DNA from: Opitutaceae bacterium
Lineage (GTDB): Bacteria; Verrucomicrobiota; Verrucomicrobiia; Opitutales; Opitutaceae
Assembly (NCBI GenBank): GCA_009919985.1
Contig: RGAX01000046.1
Span: 1-16,080 of the forward strand
Direction: 5' to 3'
Length of the DNA stretch: 16,080 bases
Position 1 is the stretch's first letter; every line of letters begins with the position of its first letter. The translations under genes and the position numbers were made by a program. This document shows, piece after piece, positions 14,304-16,080 of this stretch. Under the pieces are notes generated by a model. It was not told the origin of the DNA and searched no databases. It saw nothing but the letters and a program-made list of their open reading frames with translations.

Positions 14304-15765
14304 ATGAATCCCTGTCACGATTACTTGAACCAACTCACGCGCCGGCAATTTTTCGCGGGCGCCGGCCTCGCCATGGGTGGCGTCGCCCTCAACTTGCTCG
14401 CGCCCCGCTTGCGCGGCGCCGTCACGGCGGAGGCCGGCGCGCGCATTCATCCGGCGTTGCCGGGCTTGCCGCATTTCGCGCCGAAGGCGAAGCGCGTCAT
14501 TTACCTGCACATGAACGGCGGGCCTTCGCAGCTCGACACGTTTGATTACAAACCCGGCCTCCAGTCCCAGTTCAACGTCGAGCTGCCCGACTCAATCCGC
14601 GCCGGCCAACGCATCACGACGATGACGAGCGGGCAGGCCAAGTTTCCCGTCGCGCCTTCGATTTTTAAATTCGCGCAACACGGCCGCAGCGGCGCGTGGG
14701 TCAGCGATTTGCTCCCGTGGACCGCGAAGCTTGTAGACGACATCGCCATCGTGCGCTCCGTTCACACTAACGCCATCAACCACGATCCGGCCTGCACGTT
14801 TCTCATGACCGGTAGCGAAATCCCCGGCAAAGCCAGCATCGGCTCGTGGATCTCCTACGGCCTCGGCAGCGAGAACAACGACTTGCCGGCCTTCGTCGTA
14901 CTCACGCCGAAATTTTCTTCCAAGGTCTCCGCGCAGGCGTTGTTCACTAGGATGTGGAGTAGCGGATTTCTCCCCGGCGGGCACAACGGCGTGGCGCTGC
15001 GCGCGCAGGGCGACCCGGTGTTGTTCTTGGAAAACCCTAACGGCGTTGATGCCACCACGCGCCGCGCGATGCTCGATGGTCTCGCCAAGTTCAACCACCA
15101 CGCGCAGGCGCGCCATGGCGATCCCGAGACGCTCAACCGCATCGCGCAATATGAGATGGCTTTTCGCATGCAGACGAGCGTGCCCGATCTCACCAACTTC
15201 GCCGACGAATCGCCCGCGACGCTCGATCTCTACGGGCCTGATGTGAAGACGCCCGGTTCGTTTGCCGCGAGTTGCTTGCTCGCGCGCCGCATGGCCGAGG
15301 CGCGTGGTGCAAATCCTCCATCGCGGTTGGGACCAACACGGCAACTTGCCCGGCGATCATCGCCTCCAGTGTCTCGACACGGATCAAGCCTGCTACGCGC
15401 TCGTCACCGATCTAAAGCAACGCGGCTTGCTCGACGACACGCTCGTCGTCTGGGCTGGCGAATTTGGTCGCACGGTCTACTCGCAGGGGACGCTCACGCA
15501 GACCAACTACGGCCGCGATCATCACCCGCGTTGCTTTAGCGTGTGGGTCGCGGGCGGCGGCGTAAAAGGCGGTGTCGTTCACGGCGAAACCGACGATTTT
15601 TCGTACAATATCGTCCGCGACCCCGTGAGTCTCTACGATCTCAACGCCACGCTGCTTCACTGCCTCGGCGTCGATCACAGCCGGTTTACCTTCAAAGCCC
15701 AGGGCCTCGACCAACGTCTCACCGGCGTCGAGCCCGCGCGCGTCGTGCGCGAGATTTTGGCGTGA
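14304..15765 (+). pseudogene. DUF1501 protein (alkaline phosphatase superfamily), Tat-exported, frameshifted
   Basis: From ATG 14304 the frame gives a Tat-like signal (LTRRQFFAGAGLAMGG), then the DUF1501 start (VIYLHMNGGPSQLDTFDYKP). It continues correctly to about residue 332 (LLARRMAE, ending at 15299), then drifts into 79 aberrant residues and stops at 15539. The family C-terminus continues in the next frame from about 15304: VVQILHRGWDQHGNLPGD, VVWAGEFGRT, GRDHHPRCF, GETDDFSYN, to TGA 15763-15765. Relatives have about MAERGVRVVQ at the join, so loss of 8 nt after 15299 would explain both the shift and the missing residues; repaired length would be about 489. The truncated product lacks the HRGWDQH and GRDHHPR motifs, which likely bind metal, so it should be inactive. 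DUF1501 normally partners the preceding DUF1549/DUF1553 protein. The alternative is a sequencing or assembly error. Confidence 0.85.
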
Positions 15766-16080
15766 GTTAAAAAAAACTCCGCGGGAAGGGTGTTATGCAC
15801 GAAATTCCATTATGATCTAACAGACTGTCGAAGACGCGGCAAAGTAGTCACCGTTAGGGAGGAATGGACTCCTTTATTCTCTAATTAGCCCTAGAAGACT
15901 GATCAGTCACCCCCAGCCTTCAATTCATCAAGAAACCTGCTATGTTAGTCGTTATCTAAGGTGACTTGATCGAAAACTACTTCCCTAGTCGGTTTTTTCT
16001 CTCTTTACAGGTTGGGATCGCCCCCTCATCGCTACATGCTGCACATCACACGCTTATTTCATTTGGGACGATGTTTTCTA
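15766..16080. other. AT-richer non-coding tail, no gene recognised
   Basis: These 315 bases follow the operon and are visibly less GC-rich than the genes before them. I find no ORF of convincing length on either strand, no tRNA or rRNA, and no insertion-sequence ends. It contains a perfect 12-bp palindrome GACTGATCAGTC (15897-15908), the heptamer AGTCACC twice (15846-15852 and 15905-15911) and once inverted (15960-15966), and a T-run near 15990 without a preceding GC hairpin. It may be the leader of the next gene or a decayed remnant. Confidence 0.5.
15897..15908. repeat. 12-bp perfect palindrome GACTGATCAGTC
   Basis: The two halves GACTGA and TCAGTC are exact reverse complements without a spacer. 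It overlaps one copy of the AGTCACC heptamer. It could be a binding site for a dimeric regulator of a gene beyond the window, or chance. Confidence 0.3.

Noticed and set aside
15290..15312. Programmed frameshifting in the DUF1501 gene
   Set aside because: No slippery sequence is present, and two to three conserved residues are missing at the join, which fits a small deletion better.
15764..15779. GAGTT-A6-AACTC hairpin at the operon end as a terminator
   Set aside because: The stem has only 5 AT-rich pairs with a poly-A loop and no T-tract after it on the plus strand.
16036..16080. Open frame starting at ATG 16036 and running off the window
   Set aside because: Only 15 codons are visible, with no upstream signal or recognisable motif.

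Overview
The window comes from a GC-rich bacterium of the Planctomycetes-Verrucomicrobia type. The main support is the neighbouring pair DUF1549/DUF1553 (a c-type cytochrome-like protein with CxxCH motifs) and DUF1501 (a Tat-exported protein of the alkaline-phosphatase/sulfatase superfamily), a hallmark of those phyla. A Verrucomicrobia member, perhaps an Opitutus relative, is my best guess. No start codon has a convincing Shine-Dalgarno sequence.

Layout: (1) 1-377 (+), the C-terminal end of a PhoD-like metallophosphatase. (2) 406-2028 (-), a complete OppA/DppA-type oligopeptide-binding lipoprotein, convergent with PhoD and without its ABC permease partners. (3) 2029-2130, a short divergent regulatory gap. 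(4) 2131-3060 (+), a ROK-family sugar kinase lacking the usual zinc cysteine cluster. (5) 3061-3178, a leader with an 18-bp dyad. (6) 3179-15765 (+), a tightly packed seven-gene run (gaps of 4-bp overlap to 18 bp): two tandem heparinase II/III-family lyase paralogs with Tat signals, a sodium:solute symporter, an isochorismatase-like cysteine hydrolase, a DegT/DnrJ-family PLP aminotransferase, the DUF1549/DUF1553 protein and the DUF1501 protein. (7) 15766-16080, an AT-richer tail with no recognisable gene.

Together the run reads as a polysaccharide utilisation operon. Secreted or periplasmic lyases cut a uronic-acid-containing polysaccharide, the Na+-coupled symporter imports the products, and cytoplasmic enzymes (hydrolase, aminotransferase, perhaps the upstream ROK kinase) process them. 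The DUF1549/DUF1553-DUF1501 pair probably acts outside the cytoplasm on the same substrate. The substrate cannot be read from the sequence. A uronic-acid or amino-sugar-containing glycan is an inference.

The most striking point is damage. The second lyase gene has its Tat signal and its body in different frames and is about 64 nt shorter than its paralog before the shared region. The DUF1501 gene is frameshifted just before its HRGWDQH metal-site motif, in a way that fits an 8-nt deletion. The symporter looks as if an in-frame block of its first transmembrane region is missing. The operon is either decaying or carries sequencing/assembly deletions.
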